Below are positions 13,713-20,366 of a DNA stretch of 20,366 bases, piece after piece (the stretch's first letter is position 1; the number at the start of each line of letters is the position of its first letter). The notes beneath the pieces were generated by a model. That model had not been told where the DNA came from, searched no databases, and worked only from the letters and a program-made list of their open reading frames with translations. Origin of the DNA: Firmicutes bacterium CAG:646 (GTDB taxonomy: Bacteria; Bacillota; Clostridia; Lachnospirales; Lachnospiraceae). The translations under genes were made by a program, and so were the position numbers. The stretch is from positions 15,309 to 35,674 of the forward strand of contig HF995398.1 of assembly GCA_000432335.1 (NCBI GenBank), written 5' to 3'.

Positions 13713-15113
13713 ATGAAATTGAAAAAAATTTGCGCGATTTTTCTTACAGCATGTATGGTGATGGGCACGATGACAGCTTGCGGAGAGAGCAAGGAAAAGG
13801 ATGCGGAAGCAAAGGGAGATGGAGGGACAGTAAAAATACTCACTGCCGTTACCGGAGGAAAAGATGAGGAGGAGATGGAGCTCTTTGTACAGAAAATAGA
13901 GGAAGCGATAGGCATAGATGTGGAAATGGAAAAACCAGCTTCTGATTATTCCCAGGTTATGATGCAGAAACTGAGCGGCGGAGAAAAGTATGATCTTATT
14001 TATGTAAGCGCCAGTGAATATGCAAATCTTGTGGAGCAGGAGGCTTTGAAGGATATTACAGAATATGTAAAGAATTCTGATATCCTTTCTAATAATATCG
14101 AGCAACAGGAGTGGGAAGATATTACTATTGACGGAAAAGTATATGCCGGATTCAATAAAAAAGAGGTCTTTCGTGCAGTAGCGCTGAATAATACGTTGTT
14201 AAAGCAGGCGGGGATTGATTACAAAGAAATTGAGCCAACCATGGACGGTTATTATGAAGTGTTCAAAAAAATGAAGGAAACAAGTCAGGTGAAAGATTTT
14301 TATCCGTTTGATGTGATTTTGAAAGAAACTTGGGATCTTCAGCCATGGATGGCAGCAGCAGGTCTGAAAACAGGAGTTCAGCTGGATGAGAATGGAAAGA
14401 AATATGTTCCGATCTCTACGGATGCGGCAGCACCGGTATGGGAATGGTTTAAAAAATTATATGATGAAGGACTGATGGATCCGGGAGCTTTCGTAGATAC
14501 AACTACAGATATGAGAGAAAAGATGGGAGCATCATCCCAGAAAATAGGATGCAGCGTTGATTGGGCGGCGTGGATCGGTCTCCATAATGCCAATGCGCAG
14601 ACAGAAGGGATTACAGAAGAAGAATATGAAGTGGTATCTCTTCCGGGTCTGAAAACACCGGATGGAAACTATATGCTGGGAAAAGGCGGCGCCAGTCTGT
14701 ATGCAGTGCCGGCGAATGCGGAAAATGTAGAAGGTGCAATCAAGGTTCTGGAGTATTTTGCAACACAGGAAGGCGGAGAACTGTTATCTATAGGTGTGGA
14801 AGGTTATGATTATACAAAAGAAGGCGATACTTACACTTTGACAGAGACAGGAAAAGCTCATGGAAAGGATCATGGAGCTCCAGTGCCGATCTATAAAGAT
14901 TTTAAGGCTCCATTTGGTTATAATCCAGGAATGGAAGAGGCTCTCAGTTACGGAGAGTATGCATCCATAGAAATGACAATCCCTAATGAAGCAGAATATA
15001 AAGAAATTGTAGGAAAATGGGGAATTCAGATTGTAAAAGGAGAAGTATCTTCAGAAGAAGGGCTTGCCAATATGCGCCAGGAATTGAAAGAGCGTGGTGT
15101 AACAGAAGTATAG
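13713..15113 (+). CDS. Lipoprotein solute-binding protein of an ABC transporter (family 1 type)
   Basis: 466 residues from the ATG at 13713, chosen over an in-frame ATG 54 nt upstream because AAGGAGG sits at 13697-13703 and the sequence then begins directly with a lipoprotein signal. The signal has KLKK, a hydrophobic core and the lipobox MTAC, placing the lipidated Cys at residue 23. The mature part begins with an acidic/Gly linker, then TVKILTAVTGGKDEEEMELF, KYDLIYVSASEY and later LGKGGASLYAVPANAENVEGAIKVLEYF, the pattern of family 1 extracellular binding proteins for oligosaccharides and related compounds. It is tethered to the outer face of the membrane and delivers ligand to the two permeases encoded 25 and ~940 nt downstream. 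The ligand is not predictable from sequence; the PHP enzyme and glycerol kinase downstream suggest a glycerol-bearing compound. Confidence 0.88.
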   Translation: MKLKKICAIFLTACMVMGTMTACGESKEKDAEAKGDGGTVKILTAVTGGKDEEEMELFVQKIEEAIGIDVEMEKPASDYSQVMMQKLSGGEKYDLIYVSASEYANLVEQEALKDITEYVKNSDILSNNIEQQEWEDITIDGKVYAGFNKKEVFRAVALNNTLLKQAGIDYKEIEPTMDGYYEVFKKMKETSQVKDFYPFDVILKETWDLQPWMAAAGLKTGVQLDENGKKYVPISTDAAAPVWEWFKKLYDEGLMDPGAFVDTTTDMREKMGASSQKIGCSVDWAAWIGLHNANAQTEGITEEEYEVVSLPGLKTPDGNYMLGKGGASLYAVPANAENVEGAIKVLEYFATQEGGELLSIGVEGYDYTKEGDTYTLTETGKAHGKDHGAPVPIYKDFKAPFGYNPGMEEALSYGEYASIEMTIPNEAEYKEIVGKWGIQIVKGEVSSEEGLANMRQELKERGVTEV

Positions 15114-15138
15114 TCCTTTTGATACGGAGGAACAGGTT

Positions 15139-16044
15139 GTGAAAAAAGATAAAAATGTATGGAAGAAGGTAAAACGTTATCGCGGTATCTATCTGATGCT
15201 GCTTCCTGTACTGGTATATTTTTTGGTGTTTTCTTATTACCCGTTGGTATTGGGAATCATAAACAGTTTCCAGAAAGTTAAAATTCTGGGTGGATCTGAA
15301 TTTGCAGGAATGGATAACTATATAAATGTAGCTACAAGCAGCACGTATCAACAGGCGTTGGGAAATAGTTTGATTGTGGGAATCGGGACTTTTCTTCTTC
15401 AGTTTGTATTGGGACTGGTTATTGCATTGCTGCTCAATGAGGTAAAAAATAAGGTTGCGAGATCTTTGATTCAGACCGTCACATATATTCCTTATCTGTT
15501 GTCATGGGCAGTAGTGGGAGGTCTGTGGATCACTATTTTTTCCCCTACCGGTATGATTAACGGAATCTTGGAAATGTTTTCTTCAGGAGATTTTCAGCCA
15601 ATCGTATTTATGTCAGAGCCGATATTTGCAAGGGGGATTATGATTTTCACGGGAGCATGGAAAGGCGCAGGATATTTTGCAGCTCTTTTCCTGGCAACTA
15701 TAGTCAGTCTGGATTCTTCCATCTATGAAGCGGCACAGATTGACGGAGCTTCCCGACTTCAACAAATTATGAGAATCACCCTGCCGCAGATTAAACCAAC
15801 GATGAAAATTGTAACGGTTTTGAGTGCTATGGGGGTACTGAGAAACTTTGACCAGATTTTTATTATGGGAAATCCTTCTATCAACGATAAGGTGCAAAAT
15901 CTGCTGGTGTTGATCTACAATGACGGAATTTTAAAATTCGATGTAGGTACAGCTACAGCAGCGGCAACACTGGTGTTGTTAGTTACCATGTTGATCTCTT
16001 TCGTTGTACGGAAATTAATCGGTTATGATCAGGCTTATGACTAG
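15139..16044 (+). CDS. ABC transporter permease, MalF/LplB-like
   Basis: 301 residues from GTG at 15139 with GGAGG 8 nt upstream. There are six predicted membrane helices, starting near residue 17 (YLMLLPVLVYFLVF), and a periplasmic-side YYPLVLGIINSF motif typical of the LplB group of sugar permeases. The binding-protein-dependent permease signature (EAA loop), EAAQIDGASRLQQIMRITLP, lies at about residues 196-215 and is the docking site for the ATPase. It forms a heterodimer with the next gene's product. Confidence 0.92.
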   Translation: MKKDKNVWKKVKRYRGIYLMLLPVLVYFLVFSYYPLVLGIINSFQKVKILGGSEFAGMDNYINVATSSTYQQALGNSLIVGIGTFLLQFVLGLVIALLLNEVKNKVARSLIQTVTYIPYLLSWAVVGGLWITIFSPTGMINGILEMFSSGDFQPIVFMSEPIFARGIMIFTGAWKGAGYFAALFLATIVSLDSSIYEAAQIDGASRLQQIMRITLPQIKPTMKIVTVLSAMGVLRNFDQIFIMGNPSINDKVQNLLVLIYNDGILKFDVGTATAAATLVLLVTMLISFVVRKLIGYDQAYD

Positions 16045-16054
16045 GAGGGTGAAG

Positions 16055-16921
16055 ATGAAGAATAAAAATTTAAGAAATGAATTACACCCAGTGCAAAAAG
16101 TGATCATGTGGGCTTTACTTCTGGCGCTGGTGCTGATGATGGCGCTTCCTATGTGGAATGTTTTGGTTGTGGCAACTTCTTCCCGTTTATCTGCAAGCCA
16201 GAGCGGAATTAAGCTTTGGTGGGACTCCTTTAGTTTGGGAGGGTTTGAATACGTATTTTCTGTATCAAAATTAATGAGACCATTTTTAAACTCTCTGTTT
16301 GTCACTACAGTGGCAACGGTAATTCAAGTTATTTTATCTTCCTTTGCCGGATATGTACTGATCCAGAAAGATCTGCCTTTTAAAGGATTTATTACTTCTT
16401 TTGTTATGCTTACTATGATGATTCCGGGAGATTTGACACTGATTTCCGTGTATCAGCTGAATAAGCAGTTAAATTTACTGAACAGTTATACAGGATTGAT
16501 CATGAATGGACTTGTTTCTGGATTCAGTATTTTGCTGATGCGCAATTATTTTGATACGGTGCCTTATTCTCTTGCAGAATCAGCACGGATTGACGGCGCA
16601 GGAGAAATTAAAATCTTTGCCGGAATTTTTATGCCTACTTCTTTGCCAGGGCTGGCAACTGTATTTTTCATGGAGTATGTGGGAAAATGGAATTCCATTA
16701 TGCTTCCGGCAACATTGATTACAGATCAGGATAAATACACATTGCCGTTAATGCTCAAAGCGATGATTACTTCGGATGCGGCGACATCGGGTACTGCGAT
16801 CGCACCGGAAAATGCAGTGATGGCAACGATTATTATTTCTACAATACCGTTGCTTCTGATCTATATTTTTGCACAGCGTTATCTGCTGGAAGGTATGAAT
16901 CTTGGTGCGGAGAAAGGGTGA
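16055..16921 (+). CDS. ABC transporter permease, MalG/LplC-like
   Basis: 288 residues. The start is placed at ATG 16055 because AGGAGG (16043-16048) lies 6 nt upstream, overlapping the stop of the previous gene; an ATG 30 nt earlier overlaps that gene and has no such site. A membrane segment follows the N-terminal basic tail (VIMWALLLALVLMMALPMW), with five more helices. The EAA-loop signature ESARIDGAGEIKIFAGIFMP lies at about residues 180-199. It is the second half of the permease dimer. The spacing of 10 nt before and 4 nt after indicates tight cotranscription. No ATPase gene is present in the operon. Confidence 0.92.
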   Translation: MKNKNLRNELHPVQKVIMWALLLALVLMMALPMWNVLVVATSSRLSASQSGIKLWWDSFSLGGFEYVFSVSKLMRPFLNSLFVTTVATVIQVILSSFAGYVLIQKDLPFKGFITSFVMLTMMIPGDLTLISVYQLNKQLNLLNSYTGLIMNGLVSGFSILLMRNYFDTVPYSLAESARIDGAGEIKIFAGIFMPTSLPGLATVFFMEYVGKWNSIMLPATLITDQDKYTLPLMLKAMITSDAATSGTAIAPENAVMATIIISTIPLLLIYIFAQRYLLEGMNLGAEKG

Positions 16922-16925
16922 AAAA

Positions 16926-18230
16926 ATGGGAAATGTAAAGACTGACAAATTGGAGATTTTGGTAAAAAAAGAGCAGGAAGGAACTTATTTTCGGGTGGGA
17001 TTTCAGGTTCCGGAAAATATAGAGGCGATGGAAATCTCTTATACTTATCCTCGATTTGTACGGGAAAAAAATGAAAAGGGAGAGATTCTTAGCAGGGAAC
17101 AAAATATTATCGATTTGGCAGTGAACGGGCCGGGAGAAACCTATATAGGTTCTTCCGGCTCCAATCGCAGTTCTATTCGCCTGTCTCCTTACGGCAGTTC
17201 TCAGGGTTTTGCCCCCTGCGAAATTCTTCCGGGGACATGGCAGATTCTTTTGGGGGCTTATAAAATTCAGGAGCAGGGATGTCCGGTCGTGTATGAGTTT
17301 CGTTTCTTTGAGAAGGAAAGAAAACTTTATAAAGGGGATACTCATATGCATACCACAGGTTCTGATGGAAACTGTGAACTGGATGAAATTGCAGAGTTGG
17401 CGAAAAAAGAAGGTTTGGACTATATTTTTATTACCGATCATAATAATTATGCCCATAATACGCAGATTCGTTCTCGGGAAGGAATTACAGTACTTCCGGG
17501 AGCTGAATGGACGCATTACAAAGGTCATGCTGGCATGCTGGGGGTAGAACGTCCTTTTGACAATGCGTTTTGTGTCAATGACGCACAGGAAATGGAGAAG
17601 CGTCTGAAACAGGCAAAAGAACGAGGGGCGCTTCGGGTGTTGAATCATCCTTTTTGTCCAAACTGTGGATGGAGATGGGGATTGGAGAAGGTGGATTACG
17701 ATCTTATTGAAGTATGGAACGGAGCGACCCCAGATGGTGTGAATCGTCAGTGTCTGGATTGGTGGGAAAGTCAGCTAAAACAGGGAAAACAGATAGCGGT
17801 AACAGGAGGCAGTGACTTTCATAAAGTGGAGTATGGAAGAATGATTGCTTCCCCCTGTACTTGTCTTTTCGCAATGTCGAGGACGAGAGAGGATTTGATG
17901 GAAGCTTTGCGAAAAGGACATGGGTTTGTGGTATATAGTCCAGATGGTCCTATGGTTTCGGCAGAGGCAGGAGGATTTTTAATGGGGGACGTGATACCTT
18001 CCCAGACAAAGATACACTGGCATTTTTGGAATTTGCAGAAGGGAGATCGGATTGTACTTTTGTCAGACCGGGAGAAAGAGGTTCTTTTGGTGGGGGATGA
18101 TGTGAAAGAAGTATTCTTAGAACGGACTCCAGAAAATGGCAGTTATGTGCGGGCGGAAGTATGGAGGGGAGAGGAAAATGCCGAAAAGATGCCAGTACTT
18201 TTGACGAACCCATTTTATCTTGTAAAATAG
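16926..18230 (+). CDS. PHP-domain metal-dependent phosphoesterase, CehA/McbA family-like
   Basis: 434 residues from ATG 16926, with AAAGGGTG upstream; a GTG 24 nt earlier is an alternative start. There is no signal peptide, so it is cytosolic. Residues ~1-130 look like the beta-rich N-terminal domain of CehA/McbA-type proteins. The PHP domain then shows its metal ligands in order: DTHMH (H140, H142), ITDHN (D171, H172), PGAEW (Glu near 196), NHPFC (H241) and GGSDFHK (D297, H299). The last ~110 residues form a beta-rich tail. PHP enzymes hydrolyse phosphate mono- or diesters with two or three metal ions; the CehA/McbA branch also contains other hydrolases. Position between ABC permeases and glycerol kinase suggests it cuts an imported glycerol phosphoester to release glycerol. 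That substrate is an inference. Confidence 0.85.
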   Translation: MGNVKTDKLEILVKKEQEGTYFRVGFQVPENIEAMEISYTYPRFVREKNEKGEILSREQNIIDLAVNGPGETYIGSSGSNRSSIRLSPYGSSQGFAPCEILPGTWQILLGAYKIQEQGCPVVYEFRFFEKERKLYKGDTHMHTTGSDGNCELDEIAELAKKEGLDYIFITDHNNYAHNTQIRSREGITVLPGAEWTHYKGHAGMLGVERPFDNAFCVNDAQEMEKRLKQAKERGALRVLNHPFCPNCGWRWGLEKVDYDLIEVWNGATPDGVNRQCLDWWESQLKQGKQIAVTGGSDFHKVEYGRMIASPCTCLFAMSRTREDLMEALRKGHGFVVYSPDGPMVSAEAGGFLMGDVIPSQTKIHWHFWNLQKGDRIVLLSDREKEVLLVGDDVKEVFLERTPENGSYVRAEVWRGEENAEKMPVLLTNPFYLVK

Positions 18231-18283
18231 TAAGGTACGTGCTAAAATAAAATCAGAAATCTATTTTGGGGATGGAGGATTTT

Positions 18284-19780
18284 ATGGCAAAGTATGTAAT
18301 GGCCCTGGATGCGGGAACTACAAGCAACCGCTGTATCCTGTTTAATAAAAAGGGCGAGATGTGCAGTGTGGCGCAGAAGGAATTTACCCAGTATTTTCCC
18401 AAACCGGGCTGGGTAGAACACGATGCCAATGAGATATGGTCTACCCAGTTGGGGGTGGCTGTGGAGGCTATGTCCAAGATCGGAGCGACGGCGGAAGATA
18501 TTGCAGCGATTGGTATTACGAATCAGCGGGAGACTGCCATCGTCTGGGATAAGTATACGGGCGATCCTGTCTATCATGCTATTGTGTGGCAGTGCAGGAG
18601 AACTTCAGAATATTGTGATTCTCTGAAAGAGAAGGGACTGACGGAGGTTTTCAGACAGAAGACGGGACTAATCATTGACGCTTATTTTGCAGGGACAAAG
18701 ATCAAATGGATTCTGGATCATGTTCCCGGAGCAAGAGAAAGAGCGGAAAGAGGAGATCTGCTGTTTGGAACGGTGGAGACCTGGCTGATCTGGAAACTGA
18801 CTAAGGGCGCTGTACATGTTACCGATTATTCCAATGCATCCAGAACACTGCTGTTTAATATTAATACGCTGGATTGGGATGATGAGATTTTAAAGGAGCT
18901 GGATATACCACGAGGGATGCTGCCAAGACCGATGCCTTCCAGTTGTGTGTATGGGAAGGCGGATGCGTCTTTTCTGGGCGGCGAGATTCCCATTGGAGGA
19001 GCGGCAGGGGATCAGCAGTCAGCGCTTTTTGGACAGACCTGCTTTGAAGCGGGAGATGCGAAAAATACATATGGAACAGGATGTTTTCTGTTGATGAATA
19101 CGGGAGAAAAACCTGTATTTTCCCAGAATGGTCTGGTGACAACGATTGCATGGGGCATTGATGGAAAAGTGAACTATGCGCTGGAAGGCTCTATTTTTGT
19201 GGCAGGAGCGGCAATCCAGTGGCTTCGGGATGAATTGCGGGTAATCGATTCTGCGGCAGATTCCGAATATATGGCAAAGAAAGTAAAGGATACCAATGGC
19301 TGCTATGTGGTTCCTGCATTTACGGGACTGGGCGCTCCTTACTGGGATCAGTATGCCAGAGGAACGATCGTGGGGCTGACCCGTGGAGTAAATAAGTATC
19401 ATATTATTCGGGCAACGTTGGAATCTATTGCCTGTCAGGCGCATGATGTGATCCGGGCGATGGAGGCAGATTCCGGTATAACGATCACCTCTTTAAAGGT
19501 AGACGGCGGCGCTAGCGCCAATGATTTTCTTATGCAGACGCAGGCGGATATGATACAGGAACCGGTAAAACGTCCTTCCTGCGTGGAGACGACAGCGATG
19601 GGAGCCGCTTATCTGGCAGGGCTGGCAGTAGGCTACTGGTCAGATAAGGAGGAGGTAAAGAAAAACTGGGCGATCGACCGAATCTTTACGCCGGAGATTT
19701 CCAGAGAGGAACAGGAAAAGAAGATGAAAGGATGGCAGAAAGCTGTCCGATATTCTTTTGGATGGGCAAAAGAAGAATAA
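18284..19780 (+). CDS. glpK: Glycerol kinase
   Basis: 498 residues from ATG 18284; GGAGG at 18274-18278 and family length support this start over an ATG 18 nt upstream. FGGY-family landmarks are all present: DAGTTSNR (9-16) for ATP, GITNQRET, the SNASRTLLFNI segment, AGDQQSALFGQ with catalytic Asp243 (E. coli Asp245), NTYGTGCF, GLGAPYWDQYARG and the adenine/phosphate region VDGGASANDFLMQTQ. It phosphorylates glycerol with ATP to sn-glycerol-3-phosphate. The segment just before the catalytic Asp reads YGKADASFLGGEIPI; in Enterococcus GlpK this segment carries the His (FHFYGG) that HPr phosphorylates. No His is present here, so activation by the PTS looks unlikely. It is probably the last gene of the transport operon, 53 nt after the PHP gene. 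Confidence 0.97.
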   Translation: MAKYVMALDAGTTSNRCILFNKKGEMCSVAQKEFTQYFPKPGWVEHDANEIWSTQLGVAVEAMSKIGATAEDIAAIGITNQRETAIVWDKYTGDPVYHAIVWQCRRTSEYCDSLKEKGLTEVFRQKTGLIIDAYFAGTKIKWILDHVPGARERAERGDLLFGTVETWLIWKLTKGAVHVTDYSNASRTLLFNINTLDWDDEILKELDIPRGMLPRPMPSSCVYGKADASFLGGEIPIGGAAGDQQSALFGQTCFEAGDAKNTYGTGCFLLMNTGEKPVFSQNGLVTTIAWGIDGKVNYALEGSIFVAGAAIQWLRDELRVIDSAADSEYMAKKVKDTNGCYVVPAFTGLGAPYWDQYARGTIVGLTRGVNKYHIIRATLESIACQAHDVIRAMEADSGITITSLKVDGGASANDFLMQTQADMIQEPVKRPSCVETTAMGAAYLAGLAVGYWSDKEEVKKNWAIDRIFTPEISREEQEKKMKGWQKAVRYSFGWAKEE

Positions 19781-19805
19781 TAGAATAGATGATTGCAGAG
19801 AACAG

Positions 19806-19860
19806 AGACAGGCAATGGACAGCGCTCCTTATGGGAGTGTTCATTGACCTGTCTTTTTTA
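19806..19860 (+). terminator. Intrinsic terminator after glpK
   Basis: AGACAGG (19806-19812) pairs with CCTGTCT (19848-19854), CAATG with CATTG, and GCTCC with GGGAG around a TTAT loop; TTTTTT follows. It ends the transport-glpK unit. Confidence 0.9.
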
Positions 19861-19871
19861 TGATGTCAGGG

Positions 19872-19915
19872 CAGAATTGTGGAAGTGCGTAGCACGAAAC
19901 AATTCGTCAGGCATC
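19872..19915. repeat. Dispersed palindromic repeat, copy B
   Basis: GAATTGT (19874-19880) pairs perfectly with ACAATTC (19899-19905), and inside it GTGC (19885-19888) pairs with GCAC (19892-19895) around GTA. It is homologous to copy A at 13385-13428 in the opposite orientation. It begins directly after the glpK terminator and lies 44 nt before the next gene. Confidence 0.7.
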
Positions 19916-19958
19916 TTTTAACCCCAATATCTTTTTAGAAAAACAGGAGGAAGAACAG

Positions 19959-20366
19959 ATGTATGATGTGTTGATTATTGGCGCCGGTGTCTGCGGAAGC
20001 GCAGCGGCAAGGGAATTATCCAGATATCAGCTGCAGATTGCGGTGGTGGAAAAGGGAGAGGATGTCTGCTGCGGAACCTCAAAGGCGAACAGTGGAATTG
20101 TCCATGCGGGATTTGACGCTGTTCCGGGAAGTCTGATGGCGAAGATGAACGTACAGGGGAATTTTATGATGGAGGAGTTGTCCCGGGAACTCGATTTTCC
20201 TTATCGGAAAAATGGCTCTCTGGTGCTGTGTTTTCAGGAGGAGGATATCCCCCGGCTGGAGGAACTAAAAAGACAGGGAGAGAAAAATGGAGTTCCCGAT
20301 CTTGAAATTTTGTGTTATCTCTATTTATCCGGAGATTCCCGATTTGGAGCATCAGAAAAAATATTT
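19959..20366 (+). CDS. FAD-dependent oxidoreductase (GlpA/LhgO type), 3'-truncated by the window
   Basis: 136 codons are visible from ATG 19959, with AGGAGG at 19945-19950; the rest is beyond the window. The N-terminus is a Rossmann FAD site, MYDVLIIGAGVCGSAAARELS (GxGxxG), followed by VVEKGEDVCCGTS and NSGIVHAGFD, the conserved pattern of the DAO/GlpA group. Family members oxidise glycerol-3-phosphate or 2-hydroxy acids. Next to glycerol kinase, an anaerobic glycerol-3-phosphate dehydrogenase is the likeliest role, producing dihydroxyacetone phosphate. The family often has a second flavoprotein and a small DUF1667 protein downstream. The last ~20 visible residues, after VPDLEIL, do not follow the expected family pattern (SGEE-x-x-x-LEP), so a frameshift near 20310-20325 is possible. 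It is separated from glpK by a terminator. Confidence 0.8.
   Translation, partial: MYDVLIIGAGVCGSAAARELSRYQLQIAVVEKGEDVCCGTSKANSGIVHAGFDAVPGSLMAKMNVQGNFMMEELSRELDFPYRKNGSLVLCFQEEDIPRLEELKRQGEKNGVPDLEILCYLYLSGDSRFGASEKIF

Noticed and set aside
13500..14105. Minus-strand open frame of 201 codons over the transport-operon leader and binding-protein gene
   Set aside because: Its Phe/Leu/His-rich composition comes from AT-rich leader DNA and the opposite strand of a real lipoprotein gene; no start signal supports it.
18224..18267. Inverted repeat AAAATAG / CTATTTT between the PHP gene and glpK
   Set aside because: Seven AT-rich pairs with a 30-nt loop and no T-run after it; too weak to call a terminator.

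Overview
The window looks like a chromosomal segment from an anaerobic, moderate-GC Firmicute of class Clostridia, most likely family Lachnospiraceae. This rests on strong AGGAGG-type ribosome binding sites, the SCIFF precursor and its radical SAM maturase next to a fused secDF, a TIGR04086-type small membrane protein, and low-GC intergenic DNA. No tRNA, rRNA, CRISPR array, transposase or phage gene was seen.

Layout. Positions 1-1128 hold the 3' end of a cell-wall amidase with a SPOR-like tail and a YdcF/DUF218 protein, ending at a long hairpin shared with the convergent CNNM/CBS 'hemolysin-family' membrane protein (1285-2574, minus). Positions 2755-4566 encode a sortase-anchored surface protein with a Pro/Thr/Glu repeat stalk. 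Positions 4617-8850 carry the SCIFF block: small membrane protein, scfA precursor (5062-5205), an intrinsic terminator, scfB maturase, then secDF. recJ follows (8973-10685). A 160-bp inverted repeat separates recJ from a convergent minus-strand gene (10856-12064) that fuses a shikimate kinase domain to a RelQ-like small (p)ppGpp synthetase domain. This fusion is the most unusual item in the window.

From 12193 onward there is a catabolic region: a GntR-headed, LacI-bodied regulator, then an apparent operon of a lipoprotein solute-binding protein, two ABC permeases, a cytosolic PHP-domain phosphoesterase (CehA/McbA type) and glycerol kinase. After a terminator comes the start of an FAD-dependent dehydrogenase of the GlpA/LhgO type, cut by the window edge. 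Together these suggest import of a glycerol-bearing compound, hydrolysis in the cytosol, and entry of glycerol through glycerol-3-phosphate. The substrate is an inference. The transporter's ATPase is not in the operon and is presumably a shared one encoded elsewhere.

Non-coding structure is rich. There are several multi-tier hairpin terminators, a shared 44-bp palindromic repeat at 13385 and 19872, a terminator whose 3' arm also serves as the Shine-Dalgarno of the next gene, and a direct-repeat candidate operator at the presumed start site of the transport operon. Starts were moved inward from the longest open frame for four genes (13713, 16055, 16926, 18284) to fit the ribosome binding sites and family lengths.
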